A DNA stretch of 64,000 nt from Polytrichum commune (lineage: Eukaryota > Streptophyta > Polytrichopsida > Polytrichales > Polytrichaceae), in the NCBI GenBank assembly GCA_950295325.1, contig OX485807.1, positions 51,554,440 through 51,618,439 of the forward strand, given 5' to 3'. Each line of letters begins with the position of its first letter. The stretch's first letter is position 1. A program made the translations under genes and the position numbers. The notes under the pieces were generated by a model. It was given only the letters and a program-made list of their open reading frames with translations, did not search any database and was not told where the DNA came from. This document shows, in pieces, positions 22,536 through 35,130 of this stretch.

Positions 22536-22873
22536 AAGTTTATTAATGCTAACACAAAGCTAATACCTTGATGCTTTTCATTTGTGCGATGGAAAATAGA
22601 AAATTGACATGTCATGTTACCACACAACGCACTTGTGTGGTTCTTTTAACAAACCATGTGGTCAATTTAACAATCCATTGTATTTAATTAACTCATGTAA
22701 ATGACCTAGACTTAAATACATACCACATACATCTTATCACCACTACCATGTATCATGCATTCTCATTTCCTCTTTGTGGCGAATTATGATGAATGTAGTT
22801 TATGGTCTCATAGATCAAGTAATGTTTGATTTTCATACTTGTGTAAGGCTTGCAAAAACTAGGTTTCACATAG

Positions 22874-22910
<37 letters not shown>

Positions 22911-25005
22911 GAGAGAGTTGTATTTTTCAGAGTTTTTTTCAAAGCTTGATCTTCCTCTTTTCAGAGGCCCTTTCCTTTCTATTCTTCATCATTATAAAGC
23001 AAGGGTGGGTGGGTGGGATTTTCATTCAACACAAATATGTTTTCTTATCAAGTCATAATACTTATCAATGTAACTATGCTTGTGTTGCTAAGTTTTGTAT
23101 AACATGGAATAACTTGCATTCTCAAGGAGGAACATGTATCCTCACCATCATGCTTCCTTCAAATCAAATCAACTCAAATCATTTTGAAACCCTAGTTGTG
23201 AGGTATAAGTGGTCAGAATGTAATGATATGCTCATCACATGACTTTGTATATAGTAGCATAGTCTGGAATAGAATCTAACTATGCAATGCATTGGGCTTG
23301 GTAGTCAATGTAACTAATGTTACTAATGTTACCAATGTTACCAATGTTACCATCAAGTAATAGGTTGAGTATGTAAGATGTAAGCTTACATATATGTATC
23401 CATACTATCTCAACTACTTTGTAGTGTTTGTGTGCTAATCAAAATACTATTTCAAAGCAGTAAATAAGCTTTCATACTTATCACATAATAAGGTGGAAGA
23501 GTATTCAAACTTGAACAATGTACTATTGTTGGTGTAGAAAATGTGAAGAGCTAGCCTCACCTGCATCCATGCCAACCCAAACATACAAATGTGTGTTAGA
23601 AAGGCGTGTGTCAGGTGTCTTCAACTAAGCTCAGTTGCTATCCATGTCACACATTAACCTCACCTGTCAAGTCCATTGATAGTTTACAACATCGATACTC
23701 ATTACAAATCAATGAGTATACTTACATGCTCTTTTGCCATGTTGTGTAACTTGATAGTAACAATCTTTAGTACACCAAATGTCAGTTTTTTCACCTCCCC
23801 TCCAACCTTGTTCTCACACTCAAAGTTAAGCGTTTTCCTTCACACATGTAAAGGAGTTTTCACATGGAAGAATGAGAAGCTTAAGTATTGGTGTGGTCAA
23901 GCAAAGAGGTTGTTTTAGGTCACAGAAACCCTAAAAACGCGCAGTATGGTAACTATTCTTTACCAAAGTATTTAAACCCATGGTTAAGTTTAGTTCAGCC
24001 TTTTAACTATGGTGTGGATTCCCTTTAGGTGTCTTAGCTCTATTGGAATGCTCATATTAGATTGTCAATAATGTTACTTTTTAATTTAAAGGCAAAATCA
24101 AGAGCAGAGAGAGAGAGAGAGAGAGTCTACTTTTGTTTTTTGTTTTTTTGACATATGAAACCAGATATGAGACACGTGGAATTTTTCAAATGCAAACCAA
24201 ATTTTTAGGGGTCCAGGGTGTTGACTGGCGGGGGCCATATCTCTCACTAGTTTTGATATTTATGCACTAAGATTTAGTTGAAGTTTTGTTATATTCTCTA
24301 TGCCATATCTACCGTTGGGACATATGAAGCTTCAGGTCCATAAATACCCCAATCAAGAGATTGGCATTTGATGCAACAATGCTCAATTTCCACGACATTG
24401 GACAATTTGTGGGAGTTGCATGTGGTTAATATTTCAATACCTTTCTAATGATGTTTTACTAAATTCTATACACCCAAACAAAATCTGGATCTCAAAAAAA
24501 AAAACCAATGTTAAATTTTTTTGGGCACCTCATAACGTAAAGACCACACTACCTAGCACAACAAACTTCAATGGTGAAATATGATGAGATACTCCTCACC
24601 TCCACGTTCTAACCATCTACACGGTTGGAATCTAAATTCACTTTCCAATTGTGCCAATACATATTATCAAAGTTTCAATATTCATATAGGAACTTCAAAG
24701 GTCATTTTGGGGTAACCGATGGGTAAACATCAAAGGTTAAGGATTGACGTCATACTCGTCCTCTCAAAACAAGTCGCACCTAGTAGTTGCTTCATGTTTT
24801 AATTGCAAAGTGAATGGGTGTCGTTGAGGTTGCGGTTCAATTAAGGCAAGGTGTACCTTATCCATCAATGCCATGTAGACTCCACGCAAGCTCCATGTCA
24901 TTTTCAATCCTTTCGGTCACTTTGCAATTTTGCTTTGGCATAAAGTAAACTTGAACATTCACACAACCGTGGTCTCCTCCAATCACTTATACCAACTTTG
25001 TTAAG
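22536..25005. other. Gene-free stretch with simple repeats
   Basis: It contains a (TG)n run at 22879-22905, a 9-bp tandem repeat of GTTACCAAT type at about 23308-23352 (five units) and a (GA)n run at 24106-24125. I see no gene: the open frames are short and motif-free. Confidence 0.5.
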
Positions 25006-25009
25006 AACC

Positions 25010-25122
25010 ATAACATTCTAGCAAAAAGGAATACAAAACACATAAGCAAGAGTACCACATCATGAAAAGATGGGAGTATTGTCTGATCACATGGCTCAAA
25101 TTACACACTTGTGATTGCAAAG
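25010..25122. repeat. Near-identical 113-bp repeat, copy 1
   Basis: The stretch from CATTCTAGCAAAAAGGAATA to ATTGCAAAGGAG is almost identical to 30105-30218, far closer than the other dispersed repeats here. It implies a recent duplication or a recently active element. Confidence 0.8.
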
Positions 25123-28100
25123 GAGTGTCTATCTGCCTGCACAGGCAGTGGACAGAGGAGATCAGGGGAGGAGGGTTACATCGGTTAGATCCGACGGTCG
25201 AGAAAGCACAAGCAACGTGGCCTCGCCAGAAGCCAGAAGCTGCTTTCATCGCCCATATACTTCTTCTCGATCACCCATGCGTAATCTTGTCCTAAATGAC
25301 GAGTTGAGATCATTTGTCGTGCCTACTACGAGGATGCTCTTTTAATATTGGTATAGCATGTTAATTAACATGTAGAGAATGAAAATATAACAACGTGTAT
25401 TTTCTTATGTCCAAATAAGATACACATTGTAGAACATAGAATAGAAGGAAGAAGACAAAAGAAAATCTGACATTGGTTGAGATTGATGTGAAATTGAGAT
25501 GGCCCTAACTAAAATGAATTGTGTATGGGTTTATTGTAGATGGGCTTATGTTCATGTCATATAATGGGGTTTGGATAAATTCAACCCTCTATAGGTTTGT
25601 GTGTTACCATAGGAGTGAGTTGACTTCATCACTAGCGTGAAAAAATATTTATTCTATTTGGATGAAAACCATCTGTAGGTTTTCTTATAGAATTTTATCC
25701 TTGATTCATAAAACGCATCAGCAATAACCCAAGGGTATACTAAAGAGGATGGAGGTAACACTACATCGCACTTGATTTGTTTCTCTCACACCAAAATTTC
25801 AATCTTCAAAAACTTAGTTTTAAAAGTGTGTGATTTTAAATATTTTTATTTTATTAGTTAATTATTGACAAATTAATATCGTTCTTGCGGTATTCATCCC
25901 AACTTGATTCCACAAAACCAAATTGCAATCCCCAGATGCTAAATTTGACAACTACAAAAGGAACTTCCAAATCATGACAATTAATGGGTTGTTCATGATT
26001 TGCAAGGAATATAAAATTTCGTATCGAAATGCACACGTAAATGTATAGAGTTTCTTGCAAAAAATCTAGCTCAAATTAGTGAGAGTTGTTCCCAAGGTTC
26101 TTCTTTTGATTTGGGTGTAGCTTTTGACGAATTTGGGCCTCGTACATACTCAGGGGTCACTAATAGCACATCGGTTATAGTTACGGAACTTTGTGACATC
26201 AAGTTTTGTAAGCTCGACTCAAGCACGCCAAAATTTGCACTCTTCCTCAAACTAGTATATTGCACTAGAAAACAATCTACATCAACTTACAACCAAAGGT
26301 GCCATGGAAGGTGTTGATCCAAAACCAAAAGCATCGTTCCAAATGCACTTCCGAATATAAATCAAAGGCTCGGTTCATCTTCTAGTTGCATGACACACAA
26401 TTCTTCTTCTCAATGTGGTTGAAAGGGAGACACTTTGTCAAATGATATGTAGGTGGGTGGGTGGATACGTAGGTAGATGTACCTTTGTGGGGTAACGTTT
26501 TGTGACACCTATCATGGGGGGTAAGTCAAAATGCATATAAATGTTGTATAGTTTTTTTTTCGGTTTTTTTTTGTTTTGGGATGTACGATCCTATAAGTCA
26601 GGGTCAAACACCTCAAATTAGTCCAACTGGACCCAATTGAAACGGATTGACAACAAACTTGGTAGGGTCCATGGTTTTTTTGAACGCCCATGTGAAGGTG
26701 TCGTGAACCAGAATTCCATTTTTTTGTGCGACTGTGATGGGTAGGTTAGTAGGTGGTTGTGAACTGTGGGTAATGGGGTGTTTTTGGTAGGCCAATGGGT
26801 TGTAGTCATGTTAGATCAATCAATTTACATGTTGGCAATCATGTCGGTAGATAGGTCTTGGTGCACACACACGCTTGTGCTAAGCAACAAGCATGTCATT
26901 GTTAAAACAAGCCGAGGGTAACACAACTCCGTCGCAATATAAGCAAAATCGAAGTCATCTTGCCACTAGCGTGAATCATGGTGTTGCTTCGTCTTCGAGG
27001 TGGTCTCAGTCTTTACGTAGTCCAGAAATTGATGTCATGAGAATTGGACAGGTCCTTGAGGTTATTGCCTCCTTTCAAACGTGAGCACTTTGAATGGGTA
27101 GCATGCACCTGTATCCAACCCCCAATCGACTATAACCTAAGTTCCCACATGGTTGGTTGAAAATATATAGTTTATAGGGATACCTCCACTTTTAGTGTTA
27201 GGCGGCTTAATCTTGGAGTTCTTGTGGAGTTTGGGTTAAGGCCTTGGGTCTAAGTGCCCTTGTGGCAATAGAGTGCACATGTAACTATTGTGTGAGAAAG
27301 AGGAAAAACATGGGCGGAAATTTGTTAGGGACCTTGTTTTGGATAGGCAATCACAAATATGTTCATATTTTATGTTCAAGCAAATGTACACTTTCCACCA
27401 GTTGAATGCAATGGAAGCACAAAATCCTTGAATAATAGAGGTTTTCCCATGTCTAAATTTCACTTTTCAAAAATAAAAGTTATCAACATGCTTTTAGAAA
27501 AAAGTTACTTGTGCAATTTATACATGGCTTGGCGTATAGGGCCTATAATGTCCCAAACATGATTCGAACTAAATTAATTGTTCTTAAATAATAGTTGCAT
27601 GAAACTTGATACAAACACATTTGTCTCCTTTAACTATTCTACGTAGAATAGTAACTCTAGAGGTCCTAGATTATTATCATTTTCATTAAGAAGACCAACA
27701 ATCACTTTCATACCATCCGTAACTCATCATTTTTGAACTCCCATCTTTTGGTGCATCCAACCTAAATACTCTCTACCCAAATTTTTTGTCATCTTGATTC
27801 ATGAGAAAGTTCTTTAACTAAAAATCAAGAACTACTTACATGAAAATCATCAAAAGCATGGATGCGATTTTTGAATCAATGTCAACAATTTGCTTGACAA
27901 AATGTGCATTTTGTAACCTTACAATCCTCATATTCTAGCAAGAAAAAGAACGATAGGAAGTCCGGGTACCATCATGAAGATGGTCCATTAGCCATAGCGA
28001 TAGCCAAAGAAATTTCCTTTATGGCAATGAAAGTGGGGAGATGTTGTAGTGCCTATCCATCGGTGGTGGACCCATTGACATAGAGAGGGTCATATTATAA

Positions 28101-28400
28101 CCAACGAATAACACGTGTGAGCATTTGAAAAAGGCTTGAACTTTAAGGAGTCAAAATTTGCTGTCATATCGTACCCTAAAAAAAACAACAAAAACAAACA
28201 AAAAAACGTAAAATCCGTGTTCTATGCGGTCCCTCACCTCACCTTGTTGATGAGGTCCACCGCACGAAGAGGATAAGTTGGCATGGCCAGCCCATTGTGA
28301 ATATGCCCTTAACTTACAATATCGATCTCCCCCAATTTGTGGTTGTGAGTGCCATTTGGCGGCCTCCTATTGGTCTCTACGACCGGACCAATGCCCTTCC
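25123..28400. other. Gene-free stretch
   Basis: 25123-25350 is a locally GC-richer patch with CCGACGGTCGAGA and a 16-bp perfect palindrome, CATGTTAATTAACATG, at 25357-25372. At 26970-27060 a block similar to 21780-21850 marks another old repeat pair. No gene was recognised. Confidence 0.4.
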
Positions 28401-28401
28401 G

Positions 28402-29075
28402 GATTCCCATCTTCTTTCATTAGTTATTTGTTTTCTAAATGGATATGTCGGGTAGATGCACCCGTAACCGTTCATTTAAGAGATTTTGCGCCAACTCTAG
28501 AGAAGTGCTAAGGCGGTGCAAATTTGTTCCATGTAGGAAGAATAGACATCAAGGGGACTGCTGGTTTTTTTGGGAGTTTTAATCCTGAAATCGAAATTAC
28601 TATGATTTTATTGAAGCCAAAAGTTGGCTTGAACACATTACCAATGTCTAGAGCCTGCCATAACCGCTCATTTTGAGACGAATTCCTCCCCACTTTAGCA
28701 TTCAAAACTGGGGATGTGTGTCATGGTACTATTGATTCCCCTCTTCTTTCATTAGTTATTTGTTTTCTAAATGGATATGTAGGGTAGATGCACCCATAAC
28801 CATTCATTTAAGAGATTTTGCGCCAACTCTAGAGAAATACTAAGGCGGTGCAAATTTGTTCCATGTAGGAAGAATAGAAATAAGGAGGACTACCGGTTTT
28901 TTTGGGAGTTTTAATCCTGAAATCGAAATTACTATGAATTTTTGGAAGCCAAAAGTTGGCTCGAACACATTACCAATGTCTAGAGCCTGCCATAACCACT
29001 CATTTTGAGACGAATTCCTCCTCACTTTAGCATTCAAAACTAGGGACGTGTGTCATGGTATTGTTGATTCCTTGG
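28402..29075. repeat. Tandem duplication, unit 332 bp
   Basis: Two units, 28411-28742 and 28743-29070, each begin CTTCTTTCATTAGTTATTTG or the offset equivalent and run through GGTGCAAATTTGTTCCATG, CCAAAAGTTGGCT and CATTACCAATGTCTAGAGCC. Inverted relatives lie at 29310-29535, 48283-48650 and 3355-3450, so the unit belongs to a dispersed family. No transposase or conserved open frame was identified. Confidence 0.85.
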
Positions 29076-29309
29076 TAATACCATAACCAAAGTTGGAGAT
29101 ATAGGGTTAGTTTCCAATCAAGCCACTTCGCCCACCAGATTCTATAGTAGGGGCGCCTATTCTCATCGGCAATTTATAGGGTACCAAAATTTCAATCATG
29201 TTGGGACTGCATATCTATTGAGTTTGGACTAAATTTCGATAAGGTTGGAACCAATAATGCATGACATATGTAGTGGTTTTGAGTGCTAAAGAGAGGAGGA
29301 ACGAGCGGT

Positions 29310-29535
29310 TATGGCGGACTCTAGACATTGGTAATATGTTCGAGCCAACTTTTGGCTTCAAAAATTCATAATAAATTCAATCTAAGGAATGATATTACCA
29401 AAAAAATTGTAGTCCTCCTTATTGCATTTTTACACAAGAATAAAATATCACCACCCTATACTTCTCCAAATTTGACGCATACTCTCTTAAGTGATCGGAT
29501 GTGGGTCCTCTACTCTAGCGGAGATGTAGATTCCA
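29310..29535 (-). repeat. Inverted copy of the 332-bp repeat family
   Basis: GGACTCTAGACATTGGTAAT, GAGCCAACTTTTGGCTTC and CCACCCTATACTTCTCC are the reverse complement of blocks in the tandem pair just upstream. The pair and this copy could form a long hairpin. Confidence 0.7.
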
Positions 29536-30104
29536 CTTGATGACATATACATTTCCACTAAAATCTGGTGGACAAATAGCATGCGTGAAAACTAACCCTT
29601 GGAAACCGTGAAACGTTGAACCTTATTAAAACCATCCACACAAAGAACTTACCGAAATTAGTCCCAACTTGATTGAAATTATGGCATCCTATATATTCTT
29701 GATGGGGTTATGACTCTAGAAGTAGGTGATTTGACTCTAGTAGGTATGACAAATAGTTGTTTTTGAAATTTCACACTACTACACTAGATAGTTCTATAAG
29801 TTTGGGTGGAAAATTAATATGGAGAATAATTAACGTGGGTCACGCTAATTGTCTAGTCAAGTGGAAAGAATGTGGGTCCATGATCTTGGGACTTGTCCTC
29901 GATCTTCCTTGAAACTTTTGAGCCAACACCTACATAGTCACCTTACATCAAACGTAACATAAAAGTCTATATCTCTTTTAAACACTTGCAATTCAAGTTT
30001 TTTTTAAGCTCTTTGAACATCTTTTGATTTTATCATGTTTGTGACTACTTTTGAAAAGGGAAACTTTATTCATTGACACTAGTACCTTTCTTTATTGCCC
30101 ATAA
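29536..30104. other. Unassigned intergenic sequence
   Basis: Nothing recognised beyond small similarity to dispersed repeats. Confidence 0.35.
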
Positions 30105-30218
30105 TATTCTAGCAAAAAGGAATACAAAACACATAAGCAAGAGATCCACATCATGAAAAGATGGGAGTATTGTCCGATCACATGGCTCAAATTACACACT
30201 TGTGATTGCAAAGGAGGA
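30105..30218. repeat. Near-identical 113-bp repeat, copy 2
   Basis: It matches 25010-25122 with only a few changes, in the same orientation and 5.1 kb away. The flanks are unrelated on both sides. Confidence 0.8.
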
Positions 30219-33185
30219 ACCATCTTGCTCTCTTACAAGTTATATGTGTGAACACAACTGCCTTCGTTCTCAAACTTCTAGGTGTTGCAATGACTAACCT
30301 TGTTGGGGATCTTTTTTTGTACTTGCTATGGACAATTATCCACATGTTGGTTCAAGTCCACATGCAAGCGACACTTCCTCTTAGTGGTTCACATTGGATA
30401 GTGTGAATTATTCTCTACTTCTAGGACTCAAGTTGCCCCCCTCCCTCCCCTACTTATCTCCTTTGATTTTGGTAACAGTGTAACCAAAAAAAAAAATCTC
30501 ATCTCATAATACGTTCGTCAAATGATAATGAATGTAACGAAGTTGTATTATCCTATGACCCATCATGTGACAAATTGCGTGACTGTGTTACGAGTTATAT
30601 CCAGCGTGGGTTAATCAAAACAAGCATATGAATGTTATCCAAGGATTTCTTTAGTCTTCAAGTAGCTATATGCTTACTATGTGACATCCACATTGATTTA
30701 GATTAACTTATATTAGGTATGCAACCATTCAAAATAGTCCCAAATTTTCCAAAGTCACGGAGATAGGTGAAGATGAAACTTGCAACTCAACAAAAACTAC
30801 TACTATATGGTAAGTCAGAGCATGCTAAAACCTACTCCACACCCAAAACCTACACCGTAGTGAAATTCTGCACAATAAGTACATACTAATTATGAGAACG
30901 TTCCACCGCCTTGACATCAAAGTCTTGCGTTGGTTTTGGGTCATATACCAATCAAACTTTGAGTCCTTCTAACTTTTCCACACGGAATTCAAATAAGATT
31001 GTACTTTAGTGAATTGGAATCCATGTCAATTGTGAACAAGAATTTCTTAAACCTCTTCTTAATCATATGCTAGTACCTATGGTGAAAGCTTAAGGGACAA
31101 TTCTAACACCATCTATACGTATGTTTGATATATGTCCATGGACGCAAGTACATATTGTTCAAGGAAGATTGATGAAGCTAGGATAATATAAGGTAGGTAT
31201 GAGGCTCTATCGAAAACACTTTCAAGTCCACGGACTATTTTGGTTGTTGGATCATATTGAGATTCATTTTCCATCATTTAGCAATTGTAAATGACAATTT
31301 CATATTTAATCTGAAGAAAATTTTGAATCGGAGTTGACATGTTGAGTTACAAGAAATCAAAACTCTCTCTCTCTCTCTCTCTCTAACTATTAAATCTATG
31401 AGTATCCACATGTCTTTTAAGTGTTCATTTTTTATGTTGAGCCTAGCCACATACCACTTAAATTCAAGTGCCCAATTAAAATGGAGTGATCACATAAGGC
31501 CCATGTAGCTTATGTATACATGCAAGCCATGTAAGAAAGTGCAATTATGAATGCGAAAGTTAGTTGGTTTTGCATCGATGAAGTGAACGTTTAATCCCAT
31601 ATTACTTCAGAGTGACTCGTAGTATATACCCAAAATATTCCCAATGTCTCGACGCCACCATTGAGGTGAATATGAGACTTTACCTATAAAGGCCACCATG
31701 TGTTTCTTGAAGGTGACATGACTTATAATGAACAACTTCCCATGCTCAAACTTCAGTGAAAAGAAATGCCCGGAAGTTGTTATAAAGCATCCAAAGATTG
31801 CATTATGCATTTAAGACCTTTACATCAAACATGTCCATGTATGAATTTTGATTGTAAATACTTGTAAACGATGAAATATAAGGTAGTATCAATATAATGA
31901 CATTGTGTTCCAAGGCTCAAACTAACCTAAAACGTAGTTTGAAGGATTGAGAAAAACACAACGATGTGTGAAAATAGTGATTTAACATACTCTATATTGC
32001 ATATACATGTATACTATGATATATGAAACATGTTGTTGTATTTACACACTATTGTCAATGTATCTCTAGAATCATAGAAGATCACTAGAAGGATAAAGTT
32101 AGTCCGTTAAGGGTAATTTTAAGTAGAAAGGAATGAAAATGAAGTCAACACCGAGAACTTTCTCCAACTTCTATTGATTAGATTTACACAACAAAGCTTG
32201 TGTTGCATTACCAAATATAAGATGACGCATCAACAACTCTTAGAGTGATGAAACCACACATGGATGATTATAATACAAGATTTCATCTAACTTTGTACAC
32301 ATTTATCCAAAAGGTTTATATTTTCATCCATTTCATGATTTAAAGAATTTTTATGACTATCTCATCCACACATATTTGGAATATTTGTGGAATATTCGAA
32401 TTCTAATTTTTAGGATTGAAAACTAGTGGTAGATGACCAAATTAAGAATCAGTAGACGGGGCTAGACTAGCATGCATGTCTACATATATGAGCTAGGGAA
32501 ATATAAGTTGAGAAAGCAAATGTTAATATTTTAGGGGAGAAGAAGAGAAGTCTATGGGACTAGTTTGGGGTGGGTGCAATATAACACTCGCATTCACACT
32601 ATAACATGCCAACAAAACTCGAAAGTTGGAAAGGTAAGTTGACGTGCCCCAACAATAGCCTCAACAAAACCTTTCAAAGTCCGCTTGGCTTTCAACCCAA
32701 ATCTTCATGTGTAACAAACCCGGGGACCCACGAACCATCCTACGCAACTTGAAGGTGAACCCTTCCCTAAGAAAAACCGCAAGGCAACGTTTACACTTAT
32801 GGAGATGCACTATGGACGCTTGATGTCAACCCTCAATTACGCCGATCATGGTAAACGTTGTGGGCCACGCTCTTAACAAGGAGTCCACAATAACATCGTG
32901 AATAGTTACATGTGTGTACGTTATTTATCAACTCATGCTATATAATATTGGAGGTACAAGAAACACATGATGATGTCTCTCTCAAACCTCGCTTGTTTTC
33001 CATAAACTAACAAGCTATTGTGTAGAGTTTCTTCACGCTCTTTCCATGCACACCAATATCGCCCATGTAGTCAATCAGTTGGATGCAATGACCATTTATA
33101 CATATGATATATTTAGTCGAATCGAACTATACGAGATAACACACGTAGATTGCGTTTCTTCTACGGCGCAACCTTCTTGCGCGTG
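30219..33185. other. Gene-free stretch with repeat fragments
   Basis: A (CT)n run lies at 31363-31384. A MITE-A 3'-half fragment lies at about 31390-31520 and a 5'-half fragment at about 32130-32250 (GATTAGATTTACACAACAAA, TTGTGTTGCATTACC). No gene was recognised. Confidence 0.45.
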
Positions 33186-33189
33186 CCAT

Positions 33190-33330
33190 TTCGTCAGTGA
33201 CAGTAATCGCAACATTGTCAATCTATAGTCCCCCCAAAATTACAAGAGTGACAAATAACGTTGGGGTAACATTCAGTAGTGAGCAGGACAATTGGAATCG
33301 GTGACACTAAATATCATATCAATTAGTATT
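33190..33330. repeat. Dispersed repeat shared with 46560-46725
   Basis: The blocks CAGTGACAGTAATCGCAACA, GTTGGGGTAACATTCAGT and GGTGACACTAAAT recur at 46560-46725 in the same order. The family is unknown. Confidence 0.5.
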
Positions 33331-34249
33331 GCACATTATTTTCATGCGTGACAATGTATATTGTGGGCCACACTATAAAAATGTGAAGGGTAGATCACAC
33401 TATAAATGTGCCTACAATATTTGCCGTAAACAATGTGCATGTAGCTTTTCACATGTCATTCAACTTGTTTCGGAACACTTATGCCAATTGTGGCTAAAAT
33501 CTTTGATTCATGGACAAAGAGACATTGTTGGGATACCTTATTGCAAACTATATAGGTACCTTGTGAGTCACTATGTAGTACGGTGTTTGAGACTTGTGAA
33601 AAAACAAAAGCCTCGCCCACCATTGCTTCATTTTGCAGAAGATTACAAGGGAATATTCTCTTCGAATGGTGAAGATTGGGCTCTAAGAAAGACATATCTC
33701 TCTTGAGATTACATTAGTGTCACAAGTCTAAGAAACCCTATGGGATTTTCAAACTCCTCCTAATGGACCTTGCTTTCGGACTTCCGTGAATGGACCTAAG
33801 CTTGAAGATAGGTTTCTCAAACTAGGAGAAGTGCTTTCTTGAGTTAGAGGATTGCCAAGAGTTTGACAGGAAAGTGATGGCACATTGGAACCACTTCATT
33901 TCTTTCACGTACCTTGCACCCAAACCCTAGTATGTATAAACTCGTTGGGTCTGAATTCTTGCTCTTGACCAACAAAATAGGTCAACGCGTGTTGGATTTT
34001 CTTTGGTCTCGGACTAGAGTGTTAACCCGCCTTTCGTATACATACATAAACATGTGAGGTAAGAACGTATAAAATTGGGAAAGCATGAGTTAGTTTTGTT
34101 AGGGGAGAAGAAGAAGATCGATGGGAACATGTATATATTCATGTGTATATATAGATATACCATGTGTAATCTCAAAGGAAGGAAAGGGTAATTTGAAATT
34201 TTGGAAGCCAAAATGGGGCTAGTTGGCAACAATGACGTGGACGGGTGCC
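33331..34249. other. Unassigned intergenic sequence
   Basis: It contains a 125-codon open frame (33329-33706) whose end includes FSSNGEDW, a short resemblance to a cytochrome P450 segment. Neighbouring frames do not continue it, so no gene is called. Confidence 0.35.
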
Positions 34250-34760
34250 GTACCCGTGAAGTTTGGGGTGCCACCCGGGCGACGGTGGGGTTGTGAGCTT
34301 GTGGCCGGGAGGGTTCGGGGACGAGCGAGCAAGCTAGCATGCTATAGTAGTAGAAGCCGAGGCTCGGGGTGAAGAGCCGGCTCCCAAAAGCTGGGGGGAG
34401 ATTTTGAGGGTCCTCGAATTCGGATGCTTTGTCGTCACTCGAGCGGCCCGAAGCCCCAAAAAGGTCGGGTGGAGTTATGGGACGCTACTTATTACTACCA
34501 ACATATCTACTACCCTCCCTCACCCCCCACTCGCTTTGTCCATTTCATGTGGCCCATGCTTCTTTGTGGCCAACCCACGCTAAATGTCGTAACCAACTTT
34601 AGGCCCCTACTCCACTCCTAGCTCGGCCCCGGCCCGAGGCCGAAAGTTGGGACGACGGATATAAATAGTCTCACACACTTCCTTGCTTCCGTCGCCCGTC
34701 CGTCCCTTGCCCGGCCACTTATTCATCCATTCATCCATAGCTTGGCCTTTGGGGAAGGCC
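34250..34760 (+). promoter_or_regulatory. GC-rich island with TATA box, possible orphan promoter or LTR
   Basis: This half kilobase is much richer in G+C and CpG than its surroundings. TATAAATAG at about 34669-34677 follows a GACGACGGA block and precedes a C/T-rich leader-like stretch. A CCACGTGG palindrome (G-box core) lies just past the island at about 34763-34770. No coding region follows: a MITE-A piece begins at 34925. It could be the promoter of a gene lost to insertions, an LTR fragment, or chance composition. Confidence 0.35.
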
Positions 34761-34924
34761 TCCACGTGGTGCCACCTAACTACTATCGGGAAGGATGCCG
34801 TCCAATTGGTGTAGCGAGGTTGAAAGTCTTGTGTCTATTGCCCACATGTTTTGGCCCACACGTTTTTTATGCTCCCGGTGTTTGGGAGCGATTGAGAAAG
34901 CAAACCATAAGGAGCCCGCGTATT

Positions 34925-35130
34925 GCTTAAGGTAGACGGGTCTTAAATGGTTACCGTCTCCCACTAGCCCGTTTCCCACTAGGATGTGAAACACACGACT
35001 AGTGCATGACGGTTATTTAGCGAGTCCATGTCGAGGCCATAGTCGTTTTCCTCATGGGTTTCGGAGCTCGTATGCATACTCTTTCGTTGTCGAAGTGAAG
35101 AGTTGCATTCTTCGCCATTCACTATGATGT
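34925..35130 (+). repeat. MITE-A subfamily 2 partial copy
   Basis: AAGGTAGACGGGTCTTAAAT, GGTTACC, CACTAGCCCG and the GATGTGAAACACACGACTAG block match 54325-54440. The copy continues to a GTCGAAGTGAAGAG block. Confidence 0.65.

Noticed and set aside
33329-33706. Possible cytochrome P450 fragment on the plus strand (FSSNGEDW near the end)
   Set aside because: Only about ten residues resemble a P450 segment. Neither upstream nor downstream frames continue the homology, and no heme-binding or PERF-type motif is nearby.
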